A stretch of DNA of 60,146 bases. Origin: Geobacteraceae bacterium (GTDB taxonomy: Bacteria > Desulfobacterota > Desulfuromonadia > Geobacterales > Pseudopelobacteraceae). The position numbers were made by a program, and so were the translations under genes. Location: assembly GCA_016720395.1 (NCBI GenBank), contig JADKKR010000012.1, forward strand, positions 1-60,146, written 5' to 3'. Positions 23,830-31,325 of the stretch are shown here, in pieces; positions within the stretch are counted from its first letter, which is position 1, and each line of letters begins with the position of its first letter. Under the pieces are notes generated by a model. That model made no database searches. It worked only from the letters and a program-made list of their open reading frames with translations, and had not been told where the DNA came from.

Positions 23830-24371
23830 CAGGGTTTCCCGGTTACGATTTATCAGGCAGTACGGATGCGGCCCGGCAGCAGTTCATTTATGACAGATTG
23901 GCGGTGATGTCGTCAATTGGATAAGCCGAGCTCATCACGACACCTGATTGGCAGCCAAAGTAAGAAATCCCGCTGGTACCGCACCTCCTGAACTGTTCGC
24001 ACAGGAATACAGCGTAGCCATTTCTTATATTCGGCATAGAGGGTAGAAGGAATCCCCCATTAATTGATGCCGCTTCATGTTGGACAAAAACTGAATCAAA
24101 GACATGAATCATTCGTCGGCCACCTGCTCATGAGGTTCACGACAATTTATAGCAAAGTATCTATAATATATATTAAAAACAGAATAATCACGGGCCGCAT
24201 ATTTCATAGATCGTTATTTTTTTAATTGGAACATACAAATAATACATGGTATATTGCCATCGGACAATACGAGAATAAGCTGTTAATTCTAACCACCGGA
24301 TGATGCGGTTAAGCTGACGTCACAAAGTCTTTTTACAAAAGGTTCTTAGTAAGATTAGTCGGGAGACAGCT
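23830..24371. other. Intergenic stretch without a convincing gene
   Basis: This 540 bp region separates the minus-strand nucleotidyltransferase gene from the second cassette array. 23888-24112 holds a 74-codon minus-strand frame without a ribosome-binding site, with mixed hydrophobic content and Cys; it may be a remnant but is not called. 24130-24280 is strongly AT-rich (runs such as ATAATATATATT), a possible promoter-rich or insertion-prone zone. At 24290-24310 a short hairpin-like AACCACCG...CGGTT sits next to CTAAC, perhaps a degenerate left end of the array. Confidence 0.4.
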
Positions 24372-24611
24372 ATGAACATTCGAGACATGAAAGGCAATCC
24401 GGGAATCTGGGAAAAATTGTCGTGGTCAGATTTGAGTAGCAAAGAAAAAGAACTTTGGACCCTTCTCGGCTGGCAACAAGATAAATGGGATAGTAACGAA
24501 GCACCATCAAGTGCCGATAAAGATTGGAATGACTTGAGCCATCAAGAACAAGGCGCCGCGACGAACCTTGGATTTTCTGAGGACATCTGGAATGCTGCTG
24601 AGGATGAATAG
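24372..24611 (+). CDS. Small acidic protein with two Trp-containing repeats (cassette gene)
   Basis: A 79-residue soluble acidic product; GGGAGAC is upstream of ATG 24372. Two similar units are visible: W-x-x-L-S-x-x-E-K-E-L-W-x-L-L-G-W-x-x-x-x-W-D (about residues 17-41), then W-N-D-L-S-x-x-E-Q-x-A-A-x-x-L-G-F-x-x-x-x-W-N (55-75). Such short W/L/G-patterned helical repeats occur in small uncharacterised bacterial and algal proteins; no function is known to me. It is followed 48 bp later by an attC-like site. Confidence 0.65.
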   Translation: MNIRDMKGNPGIWEKLSWSDLSSKEKELWTLLGWQQDKWDSNEAPSSADKDWNDLSHQEQGAATNLGFSEDIWNAAEDE

Positions 24612-24658
24612 CGATGACAGGAAGTTGCTGAGCCGGGCATTCAGCCTTAAAATCAAGC

Positions 24659-24719
24659 GACTAACGAGGACGTTGGACCGGACCCAAACCAGGCCCGGTC
24701 AACTCCATGCCCGTTGGAA
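24659..24719 (+). other. attC-like recombination site 6
   Basis: Left box GACTAAC and right box GTTGGAA (24713-24719). The stem GTTGGACCGG pairs with CCGGTCAAC with one extrahelical G in the left arm, the classical attC layout with a short ACTC-type spacer on the right. Confidence 0.7.
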
Positions 24720-24885
24720 AAAAGCTGTTACATATTGATTACATGACATCGCTTTAAGACTTCGGAGATATGCTCCTGTCATTACCCGGACTTTGATCGC
24801 ATAAGAGACAAAAGGCCCCGATTTTGGAAACAATTCTATGCTGATCAAATTGAGTGAATGATCAATAATCACAAAAGGAGATTCT

Positions 24886-25548
24886 ATGAATTTGAAAAAC
24901 GTAACCATTATTGGCGTGTCTGCGATTGTTTTTGCCATGGGTTCTGATTGTAATGTTTTTGCAGCCGAGGTAGCAGGCAAGCGCTTAACCAAGATGCCGG
25001 AGATTTCACAAGAGCGCAAGGTGGTCGATACCATGCGACAACTCGGCTTTTCGGTGGAGTCGGCTCGACGCCTGGGGAATGGTGACTGGGAGATACGTGT
25101 CAACGGCTTCGATGGGAAGAACGCCAAAGGTGCCTTCCGTGGCGCCATAGTTACTCCTGTCACTAATGTCGAAGGCATGCGCAGCGCAGCAGCAAGTAAG
25201 GCGGGAATGGCGGGCAGCCGTGGTGCTGCAGGTCCACGCGGCGGAGGAACCAGAAGTGAGCAGGACGGTAGTGCCACAGGCGGGAACAGCGGCCCTGAGG
25301 GCAGTAGTGGCAGCGGGCGTGGCGGCGGGCCATTACCTGCTAATGATAAAAATGAAGATGGTTCGGCCACCGGTGGCGGGCGTGATGGCGGTGTGAATCC
25401 AGGAACCAATCCACGCGGCCACAGCTCTGCACTGCATGTTACAGTGGCGTCAGACGGCGCCCTGCAGATAGATTCTTCCAGCTTGCGTCAGGCCGGTTTT
25501 GCCAATTCAGTAGGCAAAACGGCGAATGGCCAGGTGACCTTTCGCTAG
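24886..25548 (+). CDS. Exported Gly/Ser-rich protein (cassette gene)
   Basis: A 220-residue product; AAAGGAG precedes ATG 24886. The signal peptide (residues 1-27) ends VFAAEV. A globular segment follows (about 35-95) with VVDTMRQLGFSVESARRLGNGDWEIRVNGFDGKNA, reminiscent of a small PepSY-like alpha/beta unit (weak). Then comes a low-complexity tract rich in Gly, Ser, Asn and Asp (about 100-180), with repeated DGSATGG, and a short C-terminal beta-rich segment. It is probably periplasmic or surface-exposed. No family is recognised. Its neighbours on both sides are attC-like sites. Confidence 0.6.
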   Translation: MNLKNVTIIGVSAIVFAMGSDCNVFAAEVAGKRLTKMPEISQERKVVDTMRQLGFSVESARRLGNGDWEIRVNGFDGKNAKGAFRGAIVTPVTNVEGMRSAAASKAGMAGSRGAAGPRGGGTRSEQDGSATGGNSGPEGSSGSGRGGGPLPANDKNEDGSATGGGRDGGVNPGTNPRGHSSALHVTVASDGALQIDSSSLRQAGFANSVGKTANGQVTFR

Positions 25549-25639
25549 CGTAATTGCTGTCGGATAGTATTGATTACATCGTCTATCCTGCAATAGTGCC
25601 TATAACCGTATCACTATATAAAGACATACGTTATCAATC

Positions 25640-25700
25640 AGCTAAACAGACCGGGCGATATGCCTCACGAACGGCTCAACTCCTGGTCCGCCGGATAGCC
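25640..25700 (+). other. Degenerate attC-like site 7
   Basis: AGCTAAAC (25640-25647) and GATAGCC (25694-25700, one base from GTTAGCC) bracket arms GACCGGGCG and CTCCTGGTC that pair with mismatches, followed by GCC/GGC. The match to attC is partial; it is inferred mainly from its position between two small + strand genes of an array. Confidence 0.4.
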
Positions 25701-25731
25701 CCAATATATGATCCATGAGGAGGATTTCGTT

Positions 25732-26136
25732 ATGCAAAAAATTGTCATTGCCATTTTGTCCGTCTTGGCCCTCCCGGCAACCGGCTTTACCGCTGAAACT
25801 ATGCGTGAAGGTTACTGGGAGCTGATCAGTTCCATGGATATGCCCGGTATGCCGATGAAAATGGCACCCACCAAGATAAAGCACTGCTACTCCAGAGAAG
25901 ATGTTAAGGATCAGAAAAAAACAATCACAACAGATAAGAACTGTACCGTTACCGATCTAAAACAGTCCGGCAATACAGTCACCTGGAAGATGAAGTGTAC
26001 CGGTCAAAATGCCGGCGAATTCAGTGGAGAAACGGTTTACGCGAAGGATGCCTACAATTCGACCATGAAGATGAAGACTCAGGGACGGACCGTAAATATG
26101 AAGGTCAAGGCCAGACGCTTGGGGGATTGCCCGTAA
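25732..26136 (+). CDS. DUF3617 family periplasmic protein (cassette gene)
   Basis: A 134-residue protein starting MQKIVIAILSVLALPATGFTAE, a typical signal peptide; GAGGAGG lies seven bases upstream of ATG 25732. The mature protein follows the DUF3617 pattern: REGYWELISSMDMPGMPM near the start, a CYSREDV-like Cys, a KNCTV Cys, MKCTG, and a C-terminal strand with RLGDCP. Four Cys could form two disulfides in the periplasm. The function of the family is unknown. The stop TAA lies inside the left box of the next attC-like site. Confidence 0.8.
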   Translation: MQKIVIAILSVLALPATGFTAETMREGYWELISSMDMPGMPMKMAPTKIKHCYSREDVKDQKKTITTDKNCTVTDLKQSGNTVTWKMKCTGQNAGEFSGETVYAKDAYNSTMKMKTQGRTVNMKVKARRLGDCP

Positions 26137-26188
26137 ATTTATTTGATCACCCTAAAACCCGGGCCGGTGATCTCCCGGACCGTTGTAA
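26130..26188 (+). other. attC-like recombination site 8
   Basis: The arms GATCACC and GGTGATC enclose CTAAAACCCGGGCC. The loop CTAAAACCCG and the downstream CCG-GTTG layout match site 2 (2154-2215). Right box GTTGTAA (26182-26188) is a partial consensus. The left part contains the stop codon of the preceding gene. Confidence 0.6.
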
Positions 26189-26238
26189 AAGAAAGAATCT
26201 CTCACTGGAATCGAGGAAAAAGAGAAAAGGAGACTACA

Positions 26239-27048
26239 ATGAAACCATCAGTCATCAACCTGTTTGTCGTAGCGCTGCTGCTCCCCATAACTGTATATGC
26301 CGCAGGAAACAAGGCGGATATTGCCGTCACCGACATAACCGCCGACAGTGACTGCTATGTGGTTGCCACGTTCAAAAACGTGGGAACTACGCCCTTGCCC
26401 GCATCAGCCATGGACAACTATCTCGGGGCAAGCTTCAAGTTCAAATTTGACGGTAAGGACAAGGCTGAATATTCTATCGGCACAGAAAAGGGCAATAAGC
26501 TTAAACAGCCGGGGGACACATACAGCTATACGTGCAAGGCATCCCGAATAAGCGGGACTGTTCAGGTGGATGCAATTTTTAACACACATAACTCCTACGA
26601 AGAGCTGAACCCTTCCAACAATACGCTACAGAAACCGGTAACCTGTGCACCGAAACTTCCGGACCTGAAGATTACGTCTCTTGACTTCACGAGCGACTGC
26701 CGTCCCCGCATCAAAGTCGAAAACGTCGGGACCGGACCGTTGTCTGATTCGGATTACATGCATAATACCTATCTACAACGGATGATTGACAGTGCACCAG
26801 GTGGCCAGCTTTATCTTCAAGCCATCGATCCGGCTAAAAAGCTCAAATCTCCCGGAGCTTCGGTGGAGTGGATCGACGCCAAGGAATTCCTCCCCCAGCA
26901 ATCGATCGAATACACAATCAAGAGGGTAAAAGAGGAAAGTGATACAACCAACAATACAGCCAAGGCAAGCCTCCCCGACCAATGCAGGAAGCTCACTCCG
27001 ATTAAAGTACCCGACTTAATCAAAAAAAGACCAGCGCCCCAGCGATAA
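26239..27048 (+). CDS. Exported CARDB-like tandem-domain protein (cassette gene)
   Basis: A 269-residue product from ATG 26239 (AAAGGAG upstream); the longer frame has no site. The signal peptide ends ITVYAAG. Two CARDB-like Ig-fold domains follow (about 22-135 and 140-250), each with the pattern D-I-x-V-x-D/S-I/L ... K-x-x-N-x-G-x-x-P-L ... and ending in E-x-N/D-x-x-N-N-T. The C-terminus is basic and Pro-rich (IKKRPAPQR). Such domains are structural or adhesive modules of surface proteins. It is the last gene of the second array. Confidence 0.7.
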   Translation: MKPSVINLFVVALLLPITVYAAGNKADIAVTDITADSDCYVVATFKNVGTTPLPASAMDNYLGASFKFKFDGKDKAEYSIGTEKGNKLKQPGDTYSYTCKASRISGTVQVDAIFNTHNSYEELNPSNNTLQKPVTCAPKLPDLKITSLDFTSDCRPRIKVENVGTGPLSDSDYMHNTYLQRMIDSAPGGQLYLQAIDPAKKLKSPGASVEWIDAKEFLPQQSIEYTIKRVKEESDTTNNTAKASLPDQCRKLTPIKVPDLIKKRPAPQR

Positions 27049-27129
27049 ATTGTTGTTCCAATACATCAGAGGGGCACTGTAGAGGTTCAGCCCTTGTCAC
27101 GAGACAAAAGGAAGGTTAAAAAAGCGAAG

Positions 27130-27194
27130 TTCCAACCAGGCAATTGGACCGGTCGGACGGATAAACCGCCCGAACGGTCCAACTGCACAGCCCG
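27130..27194 (+). other. attC recombination site 9 (terminal site of array 2)
   Basis: Left box TTCCAAC (27130-27136). The stem GCAATTGGACCGGTCGG pairs with CCGAACGGTCCAACTGC around an ATAAACCGCC-type loop. The expected GTTRRRY is lost after the crossover G (27194), where chromosomal DNA begins. Strongly similar to site 4 (3917-3989), including about 35 bp upstream with GAGACAAAAG. Confidence 0.75.
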
Positions 27195-27206
27195 GTCGCA
27201 GTTCCC

Positions 27207-28382
27207 TCACTCACAATTCACCTCCCTGAACCTCCCCACCGCTTCGGGAATCCTCTCCTGGCGGACATTGCCGAAAGCCAGCCGCAGATAGCCCTCCAGA
27301 CCGGGGCCGAACACCTCGCCCGGCAGACAGAGGATGGCGGCCTCGTCCAGCATGCGCCGGGCAGCCTGACGGCCGGTCAGCTCCGGCCAGGGATGCCGGA
27401 CCCAGGCAAAGAAGGCCCCGCTGGCAGCCAATTGGAAGGGATTGCCCGGTCGCAGAAACTCCGTCCGGAACAGGTCATGGCGGCGGGTCATCATCTCGCG
27501 ATTGGCGGCCACCCAGTCATCCAGGTGGTCCAGGCCGAACCGGACGGCGTGTTGGGAGATACGCGGCTGGCAGACCGCCATCGTATCCTGGGCCTTGAGC
27601 GCCTGGTGGATGAACCGGGGGGAGGCAGCCAGCAGACCGGCCCGGTAGCCGGTCAGGGCGAAGGTCTTCCCGAAGGAGGCGATGTGGACAAGGTGTTCAC
27701 CCCACCCCGGTCGGGTGAACAGGCCGTGAGGCCGGAGACCTCCCTGAATGAAGCTGTTGTACGTCTCGTCCAGTATCAGCGCGATCTTGCGGCTCTGGGC
27801 CAGGGCATACAATTCGTCCAGCGTATCGGGCGTAGTAACGGCGCCGGTGGGATTGCTGGGGGTCACCAGCAGGATGGCACGGGTCCGGTCGGTGATCAGT
27901 GATTCAATCACGGCCGGCGATGGCAGCCCGGCCGAGGCCTCGTCAAACGGGGCGAACCGGCTGCGGATTCCCAGCATATCCAGCGCCATGGCATGGTCAA
28001 AATAATAGGGCGCCTGCACCACCACCTCATCTCCGGACTGACAAAGGGTCACGATTGCCAGCCAGAAGGCCTGACTGGCGCCAATCGTCAGACAGAGGCT
28101 GGCCGGCGAGATCTGCGCATGGTAGATGCGGCGATACGAGCGGCAGACCGCCTCGAGAACCTCGGGCAGCCCCTCATCGGGGGAGTATTTTGATGTCAGC
28201 GGATCTTCCAGGATTGTGGCCAGATAGTCCGTCAGTTCCGGCGCGGGGGCATAGTCAGGAACGGCCTGGCAGAGATCGATCAACTCCAGGCCGTTGTCCG
28301 GGCGTGCCGCCAGCCACCCTTTGACCTCGGAGATCGGCGGAAAATGGACCGGGCGGATATGCTCATTGATCGGATAATTCAT
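27207..28382 (-). CDS. PLP-dependent aminotransferase, class I/II
   Basis: A 391-residue fold-type I aminotransferase starting MNYPINEHIRP at ATG 28382. Motifs: the substrate-binding region IGASQAFWLAI, NPTGAV (Asn-Pro-x-Gly contacting PLP), LILDETYNSF (the Asp that binds the pyridine nitrogen), and SFGKTFALTGYRAG with the PLP-lysine. The C-terminus carries the Arg of LRLAFGN for carboxylate binding. The substrate is not determinable; the family includes aspartate, aromatic and MalY-like enzymes. It is preceded by a possible 30-codon frame overlapping as ATGA, and a MaoC-like gene. Its stop lies 12 bp from the end of cassette array 2. Confidence 0.85.
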   Translation of the reverse strand: MNYPINEHIRPVHFPPISEVKGWLAARPDNGLELIDLCQAVPDYAPAPELTDYLATILEDPLTSKYSPDEGLPEVLEAVCRSYRRIYHAQISPASLCLTIGASQAFWLAIVTLCQSGDEVVVQAPYYFDHAMALDMLGIRSRFAPFDEASAGLPSPAVIESLITDRTRAILLVTPSNPTGAVTTPDTLDELYALAQSRKIALILDETYNSFIQGGLRPHGLFTRPGWGEHLVHIASFGKTFALTGYRAGLLAASPRFIHQALKAQDTMAVCQPRISQHAVRFGLDHLDDWVAANREMMTRRHDLFRTEFLRPGNPFQLAASGAFFAWVRHPWPELTGRQAARRMLDEAAILCLPGEVFGPGLEGYLRLAFGNVRQERIPEAVGRFREVNCE

Positions 28383-28471
28383 AAAACCTCGCTTTTCAGA
28401 CGGTGACGCGTCCGCAGCCCGAACTGCTGCCAGAGAATGCAGCCGCCACCCCAGCAGAGCGCCATCAGCAT
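28379..28471 (-). CDS. Possible 30-aa leader or small membrane peptide
   Basis: A short frame from ATG 28471 with GGAG seven bases upstream, ending TGA that overlaps the aminotransferase start (ATGA). The peptide begins MLMALCWGGGCILWQQFG and ends basic, as a single-span membrane peptide would. The frame is open further upstream to the MaoC stop and contains a CQRC pair. The evidence is only the ribosome site, the overlap and the composition. Confidence 0.3.
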   Translation of the reverse strand: MLMALCWGGGCILWQQFGLRTRHRLKSEVL

Positions 28472-28542
28472 GAACACTCCGCAGCGCTGGCAACTCTCAA
28501 CAGTCCCTGCCTGCAGGAGACCGTACCCGGGACAGGTGCCGG

Positions 28543-29019
28543 TTATGGATAGACCCGTGCCAGGAACTCGGCCACACAGGCCGGTTTTTGATTACCCTCA
28601 ATCTCGACGGTGATCAGATAGGCGAACTGGGCCGCCTCACCGATCTTCTCAATCCGTGTGACGGCCGTATGGGCCCGGATACGTGAACCCACCGGAACCG
28701 GCTCAGGGAAGCGCACCCGGTCGAGACCGTAGTTGAGGCGCAGACGCATGCCGGGATAGTTCCGCTCAAAGAAACCCGGGGCATTGCTTTCTGTCAGGTA
28801 CGGCAGGAGCGACAGGGTCAGATAGCCGTGGGCAATGGTCATACCATAGGGCGATTCCTGTGCGGCCCGCTCAGGATCGGTATGAATCCACTGCTGATCG
28901 CCGGTGGCTGCGGCAAAGGCCTCGATACGCTGCTGATCGATCTCCAGCCAGGGACCGCAATGGATCTCCGTACCGATCTTCGCCTGATACTGCTCTACGA
29001 GTGAGTCAACTGAGGACAT
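28543..29019 (-). CDS. MaoC-like (R)-specific enoyl-CoA hydratase
   Basis: A 158-residue hot-dog fold protein from ATG 29019 (AGAGGTGG upstream). The MaoC signature is clear: F-A-A-A-T-G-D-x-Q-W-I-H-x-D-P-E-R-A with the catalytic Asp and His, followed by SPYGMTIAHGYLTLSLLPYL. It is expected to hydrate trans-2-enoyl-CoA to (R)-3-hydroxyacyl-CoA in fatty acid or polyhydroxyalkanoate metabolism. It lies on the same strand as and upstream of the aminotransferase. The divergent queF starts 90 bp away. Confidence 0.88.
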   Translation of the reverse strand: MSSVDSLVEQYQAKIGTEIHCGPWLEIDQQRIEAFAAATGDQQWIHTDPERAAQESPYGMTIAHGYLTLSLLPYLTESNAPGFFERNYPGMRLRLNYGLDRVRFPEPVPVGSRIRAHTAVTRIEKIGEAAQFAYLITVEIEGNQKPACVAEFLARVYP

Positions 29020-29109
29020 ACCGTCCACCTCTCTCCAGTAAAAAATGATTGCCAAGGCCTCTCCAGCTATGGTATCGCAGATTTCCGGATTGACTACAAG
29101 GGGGAGATC

Positions 29110-29541
29110 ATGGCGCTGCATGAAAATCTGAAATCACTCGGTACGGGTGCGACCGCATACCGCTATGACCATCCCGATGCCTCCCTGCTGGAGTCCTTTC
29201 CCAGCCCGTTCGCCCAGGTAGACATGAACCCGGCCGGGGCTGTAGGGACACTGCACATCGAATGTCCCGAGTTCACCTGCCTCTGCCCCATGACCGGTCA
29301 ACCGGACTTTGCAAAGATCATCATCGATTACCAGCCTGACAGACTTTGTGTCGAGAGCAAAAGCCTCAAGCTCTACCTGGGATCGTTCCGAATGCACGGG
29401 GAGTTTCACGAAGCCAGCGTCAACCGCATCTGCAACGACCTGGTACGACTGCTGGCGCCCTCATGGCTGAAGGTGCGGGGTGAATTTACACCACGGGGCG
29501 GCATCCCCTTCTGGCCCACGGCGAAATACCGTAAAAAATAA
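29110..29541 (+). CDS. queF: NADPH-dependent preQ0 reductase (preQ1 synthase)
   Basis: A 143-residue unimodular QueF. AAGGGGGAG precedes ATG 29110. Motifs: EFTCLCPMTGQPDFA with the catalytic Cys and the downstream Asp, ESKSLKLYLGSFRMHGEFHE with the substrate-binding ES(K)SLK and the HE pair, and a C-terminal TPRGGIPFWP. It reduces the nitrile of preQ0 to the aminomethyl group of preQ1 in queuosine synthesis, in the cytoplasm. The pathway link to gluQRS (19093), which modifies queuosine, is consistent. No preQ1 riboswitch is seen in the 90 bp upstream. Confidence 0.95.
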   Translation: MALHENLKSLGTGATAYRYDHPDASLLESFPSPFAQVDMNPAGAVGTLHIECPEFTCLCPMTGQPDFAKIIIDYQPDRLCVESKSLKLYLGSFRMHGEFHEASVNRICNDLVRLLAPSWLKVRGEFTPRGGIPFWPTAKYRKK

Positions 29542-29551
29542 ACCCGCAATA

Positions 29552-29679
29552 ACACAGAGCAACGGAGCAACAGAGGAATCCAATTCTTTCCCGCGAGAAT
29601 AAGTCAGCAATTCAATGACTCTCAAAATGATTTTCCAACAGATTTTTCTCCGTTTCTCCGTTGCTCCGTTGCACTGTGT
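29552..29679. repeat. Long inverted repeat with CACAGAG / CTCCGTTGC arms
   Basis: The arm ACACAGAGCAACGGAGCAAC (from 29552) is the near-perfect reverse complement of CGTTGCTCCGTTGCACTGTG (29659-29678), about 80 bp apart. It lies between queF and the EfpL gene and resembles in style the repeat at 690-861. No coding potential is seen. It may be an RNA hairpin acting as terminator or stabiliser. Confidence 0.6.
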
Positions 29680-29724
29680 TTCAAAACTTTTTTCAGTATC
29701 TATTTCTCCAACAAGGAGCATTCA

Positions 29725-30288
29725 ATGTTTACCACATCTGATTTCAAAAAAGGGCTCGTCATCCAGCTTGACGGGGCCCCGTGCCTTATTGTCGACGTCA
29801 CCGTCAGTTCACCCACCGCCCGTGGCGCCAACACCATGGTCAGGACAAAATACCGCAATCTTATCACCGCACAGGTATTGGAAAAGACCTTTCGCTCCGG
29901 TGACAAGGTCGATGAAGCTGACTTCGAGCGTCACAAAGGTCAGTTTCTGTATGCTGACGGCGGCCGGGGGGTCTTCATGGACCTGGAAACCTACGACCAG
30001 TTCGAAATGCCGGAAAACGACTTCAAGGATGTTTCCCCATACCTGCTGGATGGCACTGAACTGGTGCTGGGGATCTTCGAAGGGCGCATGGTAAATGTGG
30101 ATCTGCCGATGACTGTGGAGCTTATCGTCACCGAAACCGCACCGGCCCTCAAGAACGCGACTGCTACCGCAGAGACCAAGGACGCCATCCTGGAGACCGG
30201 CTTGAAAATAAAGGTTCCTCCATATCTGGAGTCCGGTGAAAAGGTCAAGGTCGACACCCGCGACGGCCGTTTCATCTCCAGGGCCTGA
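29725..30288 (+). CDS. efpL: EF-P paralogue EfpL (YeiP type)
   Basis: A 187-residue three-domain EF-P family protein; CAAGGAG precedes ATG 29725. The N-terminal KOW-like domain carries the tip loop SPTARGANT, the YeiP/EfpL form with an Arg, rather than the modified Lys or Arg of canonical EF-P (PGKG or SGRG types). Domains 2 and 3 follow, with GVFMDLETYDQFEMP and the C-terminal VPPYLESGEKVKVDTRDGRFISRA, close to the EF-P signature. EfpL relieves ribosome stalling at subsets of proline motifs. It will often be annotated simply as elongation factor P. A separate canonical efp is expected elsewhere in the genome; it is not in this window. Confidence 0.8.
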   Translation: MFTTSDFKKGLVIQLDGAPCLIVDVTVSSPTARGANTMVRTKYRNLITAQVLEKTFRSGDKVDEADFERHKGQFLYADGGRGVFMDLETYDQFEMPENDFKDVSPYLLDGTELVLGIFEGRMVNVDLPMTVELIVTETAPALKNATATAETKDAILETGLKIKVPPYLESGEKVKVDTRDGRFISRA

Positions 30289-30431
30289 TCGATCTGTTTG
30301 TGTGCAGATTCACTCTTTGTACCTGGTTTATTGATTATCATACTGGTATTTGCTCTGGACTCGGCTATAATCACCTTTTAACCGTTGACGTTCTCCAGGC
30401 TCCGTATCCTCCGGACACATAGGTTTAAGCA

Positions 30432-31229
30432 ATGAGCAAAGCGCAGGCAACACAAGCCGATTTCAGCAGGTATTTCGCATTGAAGCAGCGGGCGTACCTG
30501 ATCAACATGTCAGAGGAGCGGGACCAAAATCATTTCGAATCACTGAGCGGCATCATCGTCAGCTGCAGCAGGGATTCCATCTCGCTGCAGATTCCTTATG
30601 CGACAGGACAGGCCCCGGAGGTCTGCGCCCGCAGGACTACCTACAAGCTGACCTCCGAGTCCATGGGACAGGGCATACAAATCATGGCAGACCTCATCGA
30701 GGTTTCGCCGACCAATGTCTTCCATCTCAAACTTCACGGCAGCCTCGAGATGTATCAGCGCCGGCAGACTCTCCGTACCGACACCACCATCAAGATATTC
30801 CAGATCCGTCGTGACACATCGCTTGCCGTCTATCGCAAAGAGTTCAAACGGATCATGGACGGCATGAACAGCAAGGGAGCCCGCCCCAACCTCAAGCTTG
30901 AGGAGACTGCAATAAACCTGAGTGCCGGCGGCATGCGCATTGCCATTGAGACACTGGAAACGATTTCCCAGCTTTCCATGTTCTTTCTTGATCTTGATGC
31001 CGGACAGCAACTGGTATGCGCTGTCGCAGAGCTGATCTGGGTCCACCATGAGAAGGACAAACACATGTGCGGATACCGTTTTGTGCAGATTTGCAAGAGT
31101 GATCAGGAGCGGATCAACCGTTATGTACAGTCACTCCAGAAAGACCAGGGTATAACTACGCCAGCCTCCAAAATCAACTGGGAACTCCTCGACCGGATGA
31201 TCAACACGGAGCCGGAAAAGCAGCCATAA
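30432..31229 (+). CDS. PilZ-domain c-di-GMP receptor
   Basis: A 265-residue YcgR-like protein. An N-terminal beta-rich domain (about 20-115) precedes the PilZ domain (about 115-245), which has the c-di-GMP binding motifs RQTLR (RxxxR type, about residue 118) and NLSAGGMR ([DN]xSxxG, about 164). The C-terminus is helical. It should bind c-di-GMP in the cytoplasm and act on motility, polysaccharide or pilus functions; the target is unknown. A TATAAT (30366-30371) upstream is a possible -10 element without a good -35. Confidence 0.88.
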   Translation: MSKAQATQADFSRYFALKQRAYLINMSEERDQNHFESLSGIIVSCSRDSISLQIPYATGQAPEVCARRTTYKLTSESMGQGIQIMADLIEVSPTNVFHLKLHGSLEMYQRRQTLRTDTTIKIFQIRRDTSLAVYRKEFKRIMDGMNSKGARPNLKLEETAINLSAGGMRIAIETLETISQLSMFFLDLDAGQQLVCAVAELIWVHHEKDKHMCGYRFVQICKSDQERINRYVQSLQKDQGITTPASKINWELLDRMINTEPEKQP

Positions 31230-31283
31230 ACCGCATAGCCGTCTTTCTGAGGAGAATCATTACGGCAGGCGCTTCAAAACTAC

Positions 31284-31312
31284 TTGACAGCAATAGATAA
31301 TTTCCATAGTAT
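31284..31312 (+). promoter_or_regulatory. Promoter of tRNA-Ile2
   Basis: TTGACA (31284-31289), a 17 bp spacer and TAGTAT (31307-31312), starting transcription about 7 bases before the mature tRNA 5' end. Confidence 0.65.
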
Positions 31313-31325
31313 TACTCTTTCTCAC

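Larger units (their letters stand above)
24372..27194 (+). mobile_element. Second integrase-less cassette array (CALIN-like), four genes
   Basis: Four + strand genes are each followed by an attC-like structure: 24659-24719, 25640-25700 (degenerate), 26130-26188 and 27130-27194. All sites have the same orientation. Three of the four gene products are exported. Sites 26130 and 27130 resemble sites 2154 and 3917 of the first array. The right end lies 12 bp from the stop codon of the minus-strand aminotransferase gene. The left boundary is not resolved. No integrase is present. Confidence 0.65.

Noticed and set aside
23888..24112. 74-codon minus-strand ORF
   Set aside because: No ribosome-binding site, no recognised domain, and the sequence is not clearly conserved-looking; it may be a gene remnant.
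29020..29109. preQ1 riboswitch upstream of queF
   Set aside because: The short interval holds no AGAGGTTCTAGC-type hairpin with an A-rich tail.
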